Assembly (NCBI GenBank): GCA_030751095.1
Contig: JASMGX010000011.1
Location: 1 to 36,891, forward strand
Length of the DNA: 36,891 nt
Direction: 5' to 3'
From: Pirellulales bacterium
GTDB lineage: Bacteria; Planctomycetota; Planctomycetia; Pirellulales; UBA7805
Shown here in pieces: positions 1 to 8,409 of the stretch (positions within the stretch are counted from its first letter, which is position 1; every line of letters starts with the position of its first letter). Both the position numbers and the translations under genes were made by a program. Under the pieces are notes generated by a model, which was not told the DNA's origin, did not search any database, and saw only the letters and a list, made by a program, of their open reading frames with translations.

Positions 1-1
1 T

Positions 2-874
2 GTCGTTGGCACGCCAGGGCGTGTTCTCGACCACATGGGCCGTGGCAGCCTACAGATGGACGGACTGAATATCGTCGTTCTTGATGAAGCTGATCGGATG
101 CTCGACATCGGTTTTCGTCCCGATATCGAAAAGATTCTGCGCCGCTGTCCTAAAGAGCGACAGACGTTGCTCTTTAGTGCCACGGTGCCCGGCCCTGTTG
201 AGAGATTGGCGCGGCGATATATGCGGGATGCAGAATCCATGAACTTCTCGCCGAAAGAACTTGCCGGAGATACGATCGAGCAGTTTTATTTTACGGTGGA
301 TAAGGATCGAAAATTTGAGTTATTGCGGCGATTGCTCCAACGAGAAAATCCGAGACAAGCGATCGTTTTCTGTCGTACGAAAAAAGGGACGGACCGTCTT
401 GCCACGAAGTTGGCCAGACGAGCACGCGGGATTTCTTGTATCCACGGTGATTTAAATCAAGGGATGCGCGATCGCGTGATGAGTGAATTTCGCGCGGGCA
501 AGGTGCAAATTCTCATTGCGACCGATGTCGTGGGTCGGGGAATCGATGTTAGTGGGGTATCGCACATCATCAATTACGATATGCCAACCTTCTGCGACGA
601 TTACATACACCGTGTGGGCCGGACAGGTCGCATGGGGAAAGAAGGCATTGCTGAGGGTGTTGCCTATACTTTTGTCACTCCAGAGGAAGGCAATGAACTG
701 ACAAAAGTTGAAATGCGCATCAACAAGCTTTTAGTACGAGATGAAATTTCTGATTTTGAGCCGGTTCGAAAGAAGCAGGAGGAGACGGATGCTCCAGATG
801 AACCTGCCAAACCGCCTCCACCCCAGATCAAAAAGGGAGGCAGGCCAAAGCGGCGCATTCGTCGAGCCCTTTAG
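2..874 (+). CDS. DEAD-box ATP-dependent RNA helicase, 5' end cut by window
   Basis: This gene is already open at the first base. The frame reads a TPGR motif (Ib) before the first internal ATG at 35, so the visible ATG is not the real start. In order one sees motif II (LDEADRMLD), motif III (FSATVP), then the RecA2 motifs: an [10 protein letters not shown] stretch (V) and [10 protein letters not shown] (VI). These are the signature of DEAD-box RNA helicases, which remodel RNA in ribosome assembly or mRNA turnover. The protein ends in a short basic, proline-rich tail ([16 protein letters not shown]), a common RNA-binding extension. The Q motif and Walker A lie outside the window. It converges on the Hsp70 gene with only 36 bases between the stops. 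The subfamily (RhlE, CshA or other) cannot be assigned from this part. Confidence 0.95.
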   Translation, partial: VVGTPGRVLDHMGRGSLQMDGLNIVVLDEADRMLDIGFRPDIEKILRRCPKERQTLLFSATVPGPVERLARRYMRDAESMNFSPKELAGDTIEQFYFTVDKDRKFELLRRLLQRENPRQAIVFCRTKKGTDRLATKLARRARGISCIHGDLNQGMRDRVMSEFRAGKVQILIATDVVGRGIDVSGVSHIINYDMPTFCDDYIHRVGRTGRMGKEGIAEGVAYTFVTPEEGNELTKVEMRINKLLVRDEISDFEPVRKKQEETDAPDEPAKPPPPQIKKGGRPKRRIRRAL

Positions 875-910
875 AGTGTTCTGCTGCATAGGCATTCTCC
901 CGATCGATTC

Positions 911-2893
911 TCATTGCGAGAAGAGATGCAGAAAGTCCGCATCCGGACGCAGTCGACACAAGATGTAGTAGCCCACTGCCAGCCCGATTGCCGACGAAAT
1001 AACGTGCCCGAAAATGAATATGGTGCGGCGGATGATTGCCTGTCGTCGTCGGTCTTTGTGATCTATGGCAGTATCGAATGAGAATGTGGGGCTCGTTCCC
1101 GCCATCTGTTCTGTATGCATTGTCGGAAGCGTGCCCATCGCTGCATCGGTATAAGGCGTAGATATGTTTTCCGGGGCGGATGTTTCCGAAGATGGCGACC
1201 CGTGCGAGAGTCTGGATGTGTTGCCTATGGGGCTCGCCGGTTCGGTTTCAGGTTGCTCGGCTATGGTAGAGTCGCGCGGTGAGGTCGGTTGTTCCTGAGC
1301 GGGAGTGGAAGCATTCTGTGTGCCGACTCCAAAGGCTTCATGGAGAAGATCAGCGACTAGAGTACCATCCTTCGGGTCCATGATTTGTCGCCAGAGGCCC
1401 AGTTCCTCACTACTCATGTCTCGCTCGCGCTGAAGTTCAATGGTCACACGATGATCCATGTTCGCGAGAGCAGCTTCGACAGAGAGTCGCGCGTTACTTC
1501 CGTAGGAAAAGGTGATCGAAACGGGGTAGCCTTGGGGGAGATTGGCAGGTAGATGGCGGAGGACCGAGTGTCCGATCTGGGAGCACAAGCCGGGTTCACT
1601 GCTTTCCCCTTCGAGTACCAGTACGACGACAGAGTTCTGATTGGCCGTTTGTGTTACAAAAGGTCGCGTGACCTGTGCGGGCAACGGTGTGTTGCGGGGA
1701 ATGATAATCACGTTTTCGCGCCGCAAGGTATCCTGTTGGATACCCTGGATTCCAAGACTGTGAGCCGAGACATCGGTAACCTGAAATGGGGTTGCAGATT
1801 GGTCTGTTCGTTTTTTCAATTGATAAGATGCGAACAATGCAGCTCCCCGCGCAACGGCCTCATCTGGATTGATCGAGCGATCTGGAGAAATATGAGAGAG
1901 TTGCTCGATCATTGCCGGTACCATTGGCATGCGAGTAGAGCCGCCCACCAGGAGTATCCGTGAGATGTCTTGCCACGTTAGTCCTGCGGCAGTGAGAACC
2001 TGTCGGGTTGTAAACGCAGTGCGTTCCAGCAGCCCCTGGCTGATTTTTTCAAATTCACTGCGGCCGATTTTGATTTCATCCGCCACTCCCTGATGTTCAA
2101 GCCGGACTGTTGCATGATCGCGCAAGCTCAGTGTGTGTTTGCTCTCCTCAACCGCTCGGACCAGGTTGTCCATCACCGCGGCATCGGATGCAACATCGAT
2201 GCGGTGCCGGGAGTGGAATTGCTCTGCAACGTGTTTGGCCAACAACAAATCCCAATCCCGGCCACCCAATTGTACGTCGCCGTCGGTGGCGAGCGTTTGG
2301 ATATTGCCGGGCGATAGTTCGATCACCGTCACATCAAAAGTTCCACCCCCGAGGTCGTAGACGAGAACGCGGATTGTTTCCCGTGCTTCCCCACCGGCAG
2401 TGAGATAACCGAGTTGTTCGCCAAAGGCCAGAGCAGCGGCGGTTGGTTCATTGACGATATCGATGAGATCGATTCCGGCAATTTGGGCAGCATCGGCCGT
2501 TGCCTTACGACGAGGTTCGTCAAAATAGGCCGGCACGGTAACAACCGCTTTGAAATCAGAACCGACCACATCTTGAATGTCCTCTTTGAGTCTGGAGAGG
2601 ATAGAGCCGAGTATCGCTTCGGGTGGAATCTGCTGCCCATGGATCGGTCGAGAATAGTAGCGGTTGCCGATCTCTCGCTTGGCACATTCAGCGATACGGT
2701 CTGGATGGACGTGAGCCACTTTTTTGGCTGCTTTTCCGACCACAATCTCATCATCATCAAAAAAAACCACGCTCGGGGTCAGAAGATCGCCATGCAGATT
2801 CCGTACAATGGCCGATCGCCCTTGTTCGTCCATTCTAGCGGTGATGGAATACGTGGTCCCCAGATCGATCCCGATTGCAACTGGTGTGGCCAT
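911..2893 (-). CDS. Hsp70/DnaK-family chaperone with C-terminal membrane anchor
   Basis: The N-terminal half is an Hsp70 actin-like ATPase: GIDLGTTYS phosphate-1 loop at the start, VNEPTAAALAFGE connect-1, YDLGGGTFDVTVIEL phosphate-2, and an adenosine motif LLVGGSTRMP. A shortened substrate-binding beta region follows. The C-terminal third is not DnaK-like: a low-complexity Ser/Thr/Pro/Glu-rich linker of about 100 residues, then a basic patch (KDRRRQAIIRR) and one hydrophobic segment (about 20 residues) close to the C-terminus. This suggests a tail-anchored Hsp70 working at a membrane rather than the housekeeping DnaK. The start at 2893 (MATPVAIGIDLGTT) places the ATPase motif at the usual distance; an upstream in-frame start at 2929 adds 12 residues unlike the family. 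No GrpE or DnaJ gene is adjacent. The dinG-like gene lies upstream on the same strand across 107 bases. Confidence 0.93.
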   Translation of the reverse strand: MATPVAIGIDLGTTYSITARMDEQGRSAIVRNLHGDLLTPSVVFFDDDEIVVGKAAKKVAHVHPDRIAECAKREIGNRYYSRPIHGQQIPPEAILGSILSRLKEDIQDVVGSDFKAVVTVPAYFDEPRRKATADAAQIAGIDLIDIVNEPTAAALAFGEQLGYLTAGGEARETIRVLVYDLGGGTFDVTVIELSPGNIQTLATDGDVQLGGRDWDLLLAKHVAEQFHSRHRIDVASDAAVMDNLVRAVEESKHTLSLRDHATVRLEHQGVADEIKIGRSEFEKISQGLLERTAFTTRQVLTAAGLTWQDISRILLVGGSTRMPMVPAMIEQLSHISPDRSINPDEAVARGAALFASYQLKKRTDQSATPFQVTDVSAHSLGIQGIQQDTLRRENVIIIPRNTPLPAQVTRPFVTQTANQNSVVVLVLEGESSEPGLCSQIGHSVLRHLPANLPQGYPVSITFSYGSNARLSVEAALANMDHRVTIELQRERDMSSEELGLWRQIMDPKDGTLVADLLHEAFGVGTQNASTPAQEQPTSPRDSTIAEQPETEPASPIGNTSRLSHGSPSSETSAPENISTPYTDAAMGTLPTMHTEQMAGTSPTFSFDTAIDHKDRRRQAIIRRTIFIFGHVISSAIGLAVGYYILCRLRPDADFLHLFSQ

Positions 2894-3000
2894 GCCTCTG
2901 ATACTAACGGCGGAACAGGTGAACCTCAAGATAGAACTGTTTTCGCATCAGCTCCAATCTCAATGAGCCTCTGCATTGTCTTGGCAAAAGCAGGGATTTC

Positions 3001-5019
3001 TCAATCTGCTGCCTCAAAGCTAATGTGGCAATCGGGAAGAGATTGAAGAAAAACTTTCCCATAGCTTTTTGTTTGGATGCGCGGATCAAGGATCACCACA
3101 GTCCCGTGATCGCGGCGGGATCGGATGAGTCGACCGAATCCCTGTTTTAGCTTCAGAACTGCCTCGGGGAGCTGGTAATCGCCAAAAGGATTTCCGCCCG
3201 CTGAGCGGATTGCCTCGAGTCGTGCTTCGTGGACTGGTTCGCTCGGCACCCGAAAGGGAAGTTTTGTAATAATCACATTGACCAACGCATCTCCCGGAAC
3301 ATCGACGCCTTGCCAAAAACTGTCCGTACCGAGCAAGACACTTCTGGGCTCACTGATAAAACGCTTGAGCATTTGGGTTCGTGGCAGACCATCGGCTTGG
3401 CTGAGAAGGCCGAGCTGGCGTTCGGCAAGATAAGGCATCAATGCCTCACCGACTCGCCGCATGGTGGAATAATTAGTGAACAGCACAAACGCATGCCCAT
3501 CGGTTCGGTCGACATAGCGACGAACTAGAGATGCAAGTTTTCCCTCGTATTCTTCCTTGGCAGATGATGGGTCCGGCATGCCACCTACCAAGATGAGTTC
3601 CACCTGGCGCTGGTAGTCAAACGGACTACCGAGCCGAAGCTCGTCCGATTGTGTCACTCCGAGTCGGGATTTAAAGAAATCAAATGAATGGTCGCGGCCA
3701 ACAGCAAGGGTGGCACTGGTCAGAATGACAGATGGCACGCGGGCAAAGAGTTCACTCCGCAGAGCAGGGCCAACGTCGAGGGGAACGGCCGAAAGAGAAA
3801 TTCGTGCGTTGCCGCGCCGCGTCTCTGTGGTTTCCATCCAATAGACGGCGTCGGGCACCGCTTGCCCGCACCATTGCTGCAGATTTGCCGAGAGGAGGGT
3901 CAGTCGATCGGCAGAGGATGTAAAATCCTGCCGCTGCGGCTCCTCGTCGAAACTGCTGCCGCATTGCCGAATCTTTTTAGCAAGTTCATCGAGGATTGGG
4001 CCGAGTGTATTGGCAAAAGGCTGCGGCTCATCGACGCGGCCATTTTCCCGGGCGTGGTTTCTTAAATAGTCTTGTGCTTGCTGAAAAAAATCTTCTGCCT
4101 TTTGGATGCATTCTGCCACGGCGATTTGGGCATCCCGCATTTTGTAATGGACGAGCAGCCCTTTGTTGGTCCGATCGTTGTAGAGCCGCTGTAGCACATA
4201 TTGAATTTGTCCCGAGCTCACGCTCACGCCGAGATGATCGCTCGCGACCGACTCAAGACAGTGCGCTTCGTCAAAGATCACTACGTCAGAGTCCGGAAGC
4301 AGGCTGACCCCAGCTCGGCGCAGGGCAAGGTCGCTGAAAAACAGAGCATGATTGACCACCAATATTTGGGCATGGTCGACCCGTCGCCTGGCCCGGTAGT
4401 AGAAACAGGAGTCGTACGTGGGACAGTTTCGTCCCATGCAGTTGCTGCTGTCGCTAGCTACCTCATCCCAGACAGCTGCTCGGGGCCGATACTCCAGATC
4501 CGATTTCGAGCCATCGGTTGTCTGCGTGCTCCACTGCTGGAGTTTGCCGACTTCATCGAATTCGCGTTCGTCATAAAACAACGAGTCGGCACGTTTGCGG
4601 GCATTCTCGAGCCGTCGCAGGCTCAGGTAGTTGCTGCGTCCCTTGACCAGCACAGCCGTGAATTCACGAGGGATCACACTGTTGAGCAGCGGCAGGTCTT
4701 TCTGCAGCAACTGTTCCTGCAGGCTAATGGTGTGGGTCGAGATGATAATCCGCTTGGCGGGCGCATTCGGCGGTTTTTGCGAGCGAGAGCCAGTCGAGGC
4801 CGTCTCTTCGCCCCTTTGAGTTGCGGCGAGGATGGCGGGGACGAGATAGCCAAAACTTTTGCCAACCCCCGTACCCGCTTCGACGACTAGATGTTTTTGT
4901 TCGCCAATTGCCCGCTGCACCGCATGGGCCATTTCCAACTGTTCGCCCCGCTCTTCATAATCTTTCAGCCGCGCGGCGATACGGCCAGAGGGACCCAGGA
5001 TGTTGTCAACCGTTAGCAT
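3001..5019 (-). CDS. DinG/XPD-like superfamily 2 helicase
   Basis: About 672 residues, the usual DinG length. Visible motifs: Walker A (EAGTGVGKS) near residue 45, a THTISLQEQLL motif Ia, the iron-sulfur region with C-x4-C-x5-C (NCMGRNCPTYDSC), DEAH box (FDEAHCLES), then the C-terminal motifs GTDSFWQGVDVPG (V) and QGFGRLIRSRRDHG (VI). Such enzymes unwind DNA-RNA hybrids and other structured DNA using ATP, with an Fe-S cluster wedge. The position where family members usually carry the first cluster cysteine (KGRxNYLC) reads KGRSNYLS, so one of four ligands appears to be serine. The start at 5019 (MLTVDNILGPSG) was preferred to 5058 because the extra 13 residues look non-conserved. The gene diverges from the zinc-ribbon gene and may be co-transcribed with the downstream Hsp70 gene. 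Confidence 0.93.
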   Translation of the reverse strand: MLTVDNILGPSGRIAARLKDYEERGEQLEMAHAVQRAIGEQKHLVVEAGTGVGKSFGYLVPAILAATQRGEETASTGSRSQKPPNAPAKRIIISTHTISLQEQLLQKDLPLLNSVIPREFTAVLVKGRSNYLSLRRLENARKRADSLFYDEREFDEVGKLQQWSTQTTDGSKSDLEYRPRAAVWDEVASDSSNCMGRNCPTYDSCFYYRARRRVDHAQILVVNHALFFSDLALRRAGVSLLPDSDVVIFDEAHCLESVASDHLGVSVSSGQIQYVLQRLYNDRTNKGLLVHYKMRDAQIAVAECIQKAEDFFQQAQDYLRNHARENGRVDEPQPFANTLGPILDELAKKIRQCGSSFDEEPQRQDFTSSADRLTLLSANLQQWCGQAVPDAVYWMETTETRRGNARISLSAVPLDVGPALRSELFARVPSVILTSATLAVGRDHSFDFFKSRLGVTQSDELRLGSPFDYQRQVELILVGGMPDPSSAKEEYEGKLASLVRRYVDRTDGHAFVLFTNYSTMRRVGEALMPYLAERQLGLLSQADGLPRTQMLKRFISEPRSVLLGTDSFWQGVDVPGDALVNVIITKLPFRVPSEPVHEARLEAIRSAGGNPFGDYQLPEAVLKLKQGFGRLIRSRRDHGTVVILDPRIQTKSYGKVFLQSLPDCHISFEAAD

Positions 5020-5091
5020 ACGATGTTTTACAGGGCAAAAAAATAAAAGAGAAAGCACAAGGTAACAGATGCCAATAGCCTTCCGATAGCT

Positions 5092-5110
5092 GGGGCCAAT
5101 GGCCCCTTTT
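5092..5110 (+). terminator. short hairpin with T tract, no plus-strand gene upstream
   Basis: A perfect 6-bp GC stem (GGGGCC / GGCCCC, loop AAT) is followed directly by TTTT on the plus strand. It has the shape of a small intrinsic terminator facing right, but it lies in the 287-base region between the divergent helicase and zinc-ribbon genes, where no plus-strand gene ends. It may stop transcripts antisense to dinG, or be chance. Apart from this and the tandem repeat at 5229 I see nothing definite in 5020-5306. Confidence 0.3.
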
Positions 5111-5228
5111 CTCCATTTGTAGAAAACGCATCGCCCATGGCTTGCCGTTTGAGGTTGAAGTCAGTAAATTCGGTCCATGTGCTCAGCAGTTTTGCTGTCA
5201 TGATGAAATCCCTGAGACCCGGCTCAAT

Positions 5229-5261
5229 GGGTTCTAGTTCTCTGGGTTCTAGTTCTCTGGG
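5229..5261. repeat. 15-bp perfect tandem duplication
   Basis: The unit GGGTTCTAGTTCTCT occurs twice in a row (5229-5243, 5244-5258), followed by GGG, the start of a third copy. It lies in the upstream region of the zinc-ribbon gene. It is one of four such short tandem duplications between genes in this window. Confidence 0.9.
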
Positions 5262-5306
5262 AAAAAATGTACATCGTCATAGGTGCGTCCTCGAGCGGGA
5301 GAGATC

Positions 5307-6485
5307 ATGCCAATCGAATTTCAGTGTCCCGGCTGTGGGGCGACTCTGCGTGTTGATGATGCCTCCGCAGGGCGGCAGGCCCAATGTCCCAAGTGCGGAC
5401 AACTCTCCCAACTTCCTCTCGAGCCGGTTCCGGCTGCACAAAATGTACAGATGCAGGGTGGCCCGGAGTTTGGGCAGGTTGGTGCATTGCCAACGAAAGC
5501 ATTGAGACCGACACGGATCGATCTGGGGAGCGTCATCTCGCGGAGTTGGCAGGCTTACACAGCAGAGTTCGGGCTCTGCCTGGCGGTGATCGCAGTCTTT
5601 CTGGCCATCCAGTTAGCTGCCGGTTGTGTCTCAAATATTTCCGGTGATATACAAATCGTCATCGGTATTGCCCGCTGGGTCTTGGATACCTGGCTCGCAG
5701 CAGGGCTCATCCTCTTTTTCCTCAAGGCGGTTCGTGGCCAGACTTTGGTGATCAATGACCTGTTCGCCGGTGGGAAATATCTGCTCCGACTACTGGGTCT
5801 CTATTTTGTTCTTGCAGTCTTCTTCGGGATCATTCTTTTCGTCGGTTGTCTGCTGCCCGCGGCGATTGGATATATTGCCAGTGCCCCAGGGCCCGAGCAG
5901 AAGCATGCAGTCGCACTCGAAGTGCGGCACGTAGCCCAAGAAAAGCAAGAAAAGGTGGCCGAGGGCGATGACAATTCCGAGTCGGGCAAAGAGGCCGAGA
6001 AGGATGAAGATCCAGAAGCGGGGCGATCAGAAGAACAGTTGACAAAAGAACAACAACTTTTAGTAGAGTCTGCTATTGGTGACTCTGTTATCGGTGCAAT
6101 AGAGAAAAAGTTACAAGAGCCACAAACCCAGGTTGCGATCATGGTTTTCTTCGTTGCGTGTCTGATTTGGTTGGTGCCAATCGTGATCCTCGGGCTCATG
6201 TTCTCCCAATCCCAATATTTGGTCGTCGATCGGGATGTTGGAATTGTCGACGCGCTAAAACTCTCCATCAAGATCACTCGGGGCAACAAGTGGTCCTTAT
6301 TCCTGCTGGGATTGTTTGGCTCGGTGCTGGTGATTGCGGGACTGCTCGCATTTTGTATTGGCCTGCTGTTCACCCTACCGCTGCTGTATCTCTTGGGTGC
6401 GACCGCTTATCTTACGATGAGCGGAGAGTTTTCCGAGAGTCCCAGTGGGGGTGCTGCAGATGAGATGGAAAACCAATTTGCCTGA
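5307..6485 (+). CDS. zinc-ribbon, multi-pass membrane protein of unknown function
   Basis: The first 35 residues form a zinc ribbon with two CPxC knuckles (QCPGCGATL and QCPKCGQ). After a proline- and glutamine-rich linker come several hydrophobic segments: two or three between about residues 85 and 200 and two to three near the C-terminus. A long, strongly acidic, Lys/Glu-rich soluble loop separates the two hydrophobic blocks (about residues 210-270). The architecture is common in planctomycete hypothetical proteins, where a cytoplasmic zinc ribbon precedes a membrane domain; no enzymatic motif is visible. The ATG at 5307 has a GGGAGAG Shine-Dalgarno 3-9 bases upstream and begins right at the ribbon, so it is preferred to a GTG at 5283. 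It is transcribed alone, convergent with thiG. Confidence 0.85.
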   Translation: MPIEFQCPGCGATLRVDDASAGRQAQCPKCGQLSQLPLEPVPAAQNVQMQGGPEFGQVGALPTKALRPTRIDLGSVISRSWQAYTAEFGLCLAVIAVFLAIQLAAGCVSNISGDIQIVIGIARWVLDTWLAAGLILFFLKAVRGQTLVINDLFAGGKYLLRLLGLYFVLAVFFGIILFVGCLLPAAIGYIASAPGPEQKHAVALEVRHVAQEKQEKVAEGDDNSESGKEAEKDEDPEAGRSEEQLTKEQQLLVESAIGDSVIGAIEKKLQEPQTQVAIMVFFVACLIWLVPIVILGLMFSQSQYLVVDRDVGIVDALKLSIKITRGNKWSLFLLGLFGSVLVIAGLLAFCIGLLFTLPLLYLLGATAYLTMSGEFSESPSGGAADEMENQFA

Positions 6486-6486
6486 T

Positions 6487-6512
6487 GGGCTTCTGAACCG
6501 GGCTTCTGAACC
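6487..6512. repeat. 13-bp perfect tandem duplication
   Basis: GGGCTTCTGAACC is present twice head to tail, immediately after the stop codon of the zinc-ribbon membrane protein gene. Confidence 0.9.
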
Positions 6513-6538
6513 TGAGTCTCCAGCAAACGAGAATGCCA

Positions 6539-6588
6539 CCCGTCCCCCTCAACGGGGCCCCATCAACCCGTCCCCATCAACGGGGTTT
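6539..6588 (+). repeat. repeated imperfect hairpin between convergent genes
   Basis: Two copies of a nearly identical element, CCCGTCCCC(C/A)TCAACGGGG, lie at 6539-6557 and 6568-6585. Each can fold as CCCGT/ACGGG. The second copy extends to AACCCGT / ACGGGGTT with one bulged G. It lies between the convergent zinc-ribbon and thiG genes and overlaps the thiG stop codon. It could act as a weak terminator for the rightward gene, but there is no clear T tract, so terminator function is only a possibility. Confidence 0.45.
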
Positions 6589-7431
6589 GGAATGGATCAG
6601 ACCCTCTTGAGGGCTGCTGGCGGTGGCGTAGAGCTTGCGGGGGATCCGGCCCGCCTGGAAGGATCGGTAGCCCGCTTCGATTGCCTGTCGCATGGCGAGG
6701 GCCATCTGCTTGGGATCCTGAGCGTGCGCGATGCCAGTGTTGAGTAGTACGCCATCGACCCCGAGTTCCATGGCAACCGTCACATCACTGGCGGTTCCCA
6801 CACCCGCATCGACGATGACCGGATAGGTCGGGTCGTCCTGCTTGAGATATTCCAGACAGATGCGAATGTTGTTGGCATTGAGGATTCCCTGTCCCGAGCC
6901 GATCGGGCTTCCGGCCGGCATCACGCTTGTCGCTCCCGCTTCTTTGAGCCTGCGGGCCAGCATCGGGTCGTCGGTCGAGTAGCAGAGGACCTGAAACCCC
7001 TCGGACACGAGTTTCTCGGTTGCTTTGAGTGTTGCTACCGGGTCGGGCAGGAGGGTTTTGGTATCGCCGAGGACCTCGAGTTTGACCCAGTCGTAGCCGG
7101 GATTTTCGAGCCCTTCTAAAATTTCGCGGCCGAGGCGGGCGGTCCGAATCGCATCTTCTGCGTTAAAACAGCCCGCCGTGTTCGGCAACAGCGTATACCG
7201 CTGTGTATCGATGAAATCGAGAATGTTGTTGCCTGCCGCATCGATGAGCCGCTCGCGACGTACCGCGACGGTAATGCAGTCGCTTCCGGAGGTTGCAAGG
7301 CACTCCCGCATCAACTCGTAGCTGGCGTACTTGCCGGTTCCTACGAGCAGGCGACTGGTAAGCGTATGGCTACCGAGTTGCAGTGCTGCTACCTGGGGAG
7401 AAGATTCTAAAGTAACCGCGGGGCTCGTCAT
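6577..7431 (-). CDS. thiG: thiazole synthase ThiG
   Basis: ThiG condenses 1-deoxy-D-xylulose 5-phosphate, dehydroglycine and the sulfur of ThiS thiocarboxylate into the thiazole ring of thiamin. The protein shows the family signatures: [14 protein letters not shown] near the start, [11 protein letters not shown], the segment [18 protein letters not shown] holding the Schiff-base lysine, and the phosphate-binding [12 protein letters not shown] and [18 protein letters not shown] 284-residue length is slightly longer than the usual 255-265 because of extra residues at both ends. It is the last gene of a short run: membrane protein, thiS, thiG, with 72 bases between thiS and thiG. No ThiO/ThiH, ThiF or TPP riboswitch is seen here, so the glycine-derived imine donor must be encoded elsewhere. 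Confidence 0.97.
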   Translation of the reverse strand: MTSPAVTLESSPQVAALQLGSHTLTSRLLVGTGKYASYELMRECLATSGSDCITVAVRRERLIDAAGNNILDFIDTQRYTLLPNTAGCFNAEDAIRTARLGREILEGLENPGYDWVKLEVLGDTKTLLPDPVATLKATEKLVSEGFQVLCYSTDDPMLARRLKEAGATSVMPAGSPIGSGQGILNANNIRICLEYLKQDDPTYPVIVDAGVGTASDVTVAMELGVDGVLLNTGIAHAQDPKQMALAMRQAIEAGYRSFQAGRIPRKLYATASSPQEGLIHSKPR

Positions 7432-7503
7432 CGGTCAATCGGTTCCGTAAGGCGGGGCAATGCCGCATCATAGCAGAGTGGCATTGAGAGACAACCGGCG
7501 AGA

Positions 7504-7704
7504 CTATCCGCCACCGACGAGGGTGACAATTTCCAATGCATCCCCTTCGCACAAGCGGTGTTCGGCGTGAAATTTTCGGGGAACCAGATCGCAGTTGACC
7601 TCCACGGCCACCTGACGAGGCTCAAGGTCTAACGTTGAGAGTACTCTCGCCACGGTCGCTTCGGAGGCTACCTCATGCGTCTGGCCGTTGATGAGAATGT
7701 TCAT
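7504..7704 (-). CDS. thiS: sulfur carrier protein ThiS
   Basis: A 66-residue ubiquitin-like protein beginning MNILINGQTHEV, the typical ThiS first strand, and ending in Gly-Gly-Gly. The C-terminal glycine is adenylated and converted to thiocarboxylate, which donates sulfur to ThiG. The internal pattern (VARVLSTLDL, VAVEVNCDLVPR, GDALEIVTLVGGG) fits ThiS well. Its ATG overlaps the stop of the upstream gene (ATGA), so the two are translationally coupled, and thiG follows on the same strand. Confidence 0.95.
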   Translation of the reverse strand: MNILINGQTHEVASEATVARVLSTLDLEPRQVAVEVNCDLVPRKFHAEHRLCEGDALEIVTLVGGG

Positions 7705-8288
7705 GGCTTGTCCTCTGCATCTTCAGGCGAGGTCGTCTCTTTTTCGCTAGATGGTATTTCGCGAAAAGTAAGTTGATCGAGTGGGATCAATTTACTGTAA
7801 AACTTCTGGTGCAGAGATCGGGCATTTGGCAGAGACTGCATGCCGTAGGCAACACATTTTCCGGAGTTGAGCTCCGTGACATAGATCACAGATCGGGCAA
7901 AACGTTTGCCCGCCTGAAAATTGAAAACGGCGCGACCGGTGGTCATCAGGTAGCGTGGATTTTTTCCAGCGGACGGGGCAAAATCTTTGGCGATGTTCCG
8001 GGTGTAAAAAACCTGAAACTTGTAGTTTCTTACATTGAGCACCGCCGCCCTGAGAAAACTCGTTTCGGGGTCCAGGAAGGCGACCAGTTCGACATCCTCA
8101 TTGAGTTCCCCGGTGGCCAGGGCATGGTTGTTCTGCCCATGTGTGGCCGTGGCCTGCACGAGGATGGGGTTGCGGGAGAGTCGTCCGCCGAACAGCAGGC
8201 CAAGGACGATGCCCACAAGCAGCCCCAAGGAGATGCCCAGCAGCAGGCCCCTCTTGGACAACTTGAGAATATCGGATTTATATGCCAT
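7701..8288 (-). CDS. unknown protein with N-terminal membrane anchor, coupled to thiS
   Basis: About 195 residues. After a short basic start (MAYKSDILKLSKRG) there is one glycine- and leucine-rich hydrophobic segment (about residues 14-36), so the rest is probably exported but tethered. The soluble part (FLDPETSFLRAAVLNV, RYLMTTGRAVFNF, VIYVTELNSGKCVAYGMQSLPN) reads like a small beta-rich domain. I do not recognise a family. The ATG at 8288 begins just before the hydrophobic segment; the longer frame to 8330 has unconvincing extra residues. The stop overlaps the thiS start by four bases. A link to thiamin synthesis cannot be inferred beyond this coupling. Confidence 0.8.
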   Translation of the reverse strand: MAYKSDILKLSKRGLLLGISLGLLVGIVLGLLFGGRLSRNPILVQATATHGQNNHALATGELNEDVELVAFLDPETSFLRAAVLNVRNYKFQVFYTRNIAKDFAPSAGKNPRYLMTTGRAVFNFQAGKRFARSVIYVTELNSGKCVAYGMQSLPNARSLHQKFYSKLIPLDQLTFREIPSSEKETTSPEDAEDKP

Positions 8289-8409
8289 CGAGCTACTCTT
8301 TTCTCGAGTGAATGTTCGAACCGCCACCAAAATCCTACCCCGATCGGTGCCACACGACTAGAGAGAGGGTCTCTCTCCGCTCCCGCCGGTTCTCGTAGGA
8401 GCGACGTTT

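Noticed and set aside
2894-3000. CIRCE heat-shock operator before the Hsp70 gene
   Set aside because: No TTAGCACTC / GAGTGCTAA inverted repeat found.
8289-8409. TPP riboswitch before the thiS-thiG run
   Set aside because: No CTGAGA or other conserved thi-box core is present on the minus strand. Only a 7-bp inverted repeat of GA/TC letters at 8360-8376 without a T tract is seen.
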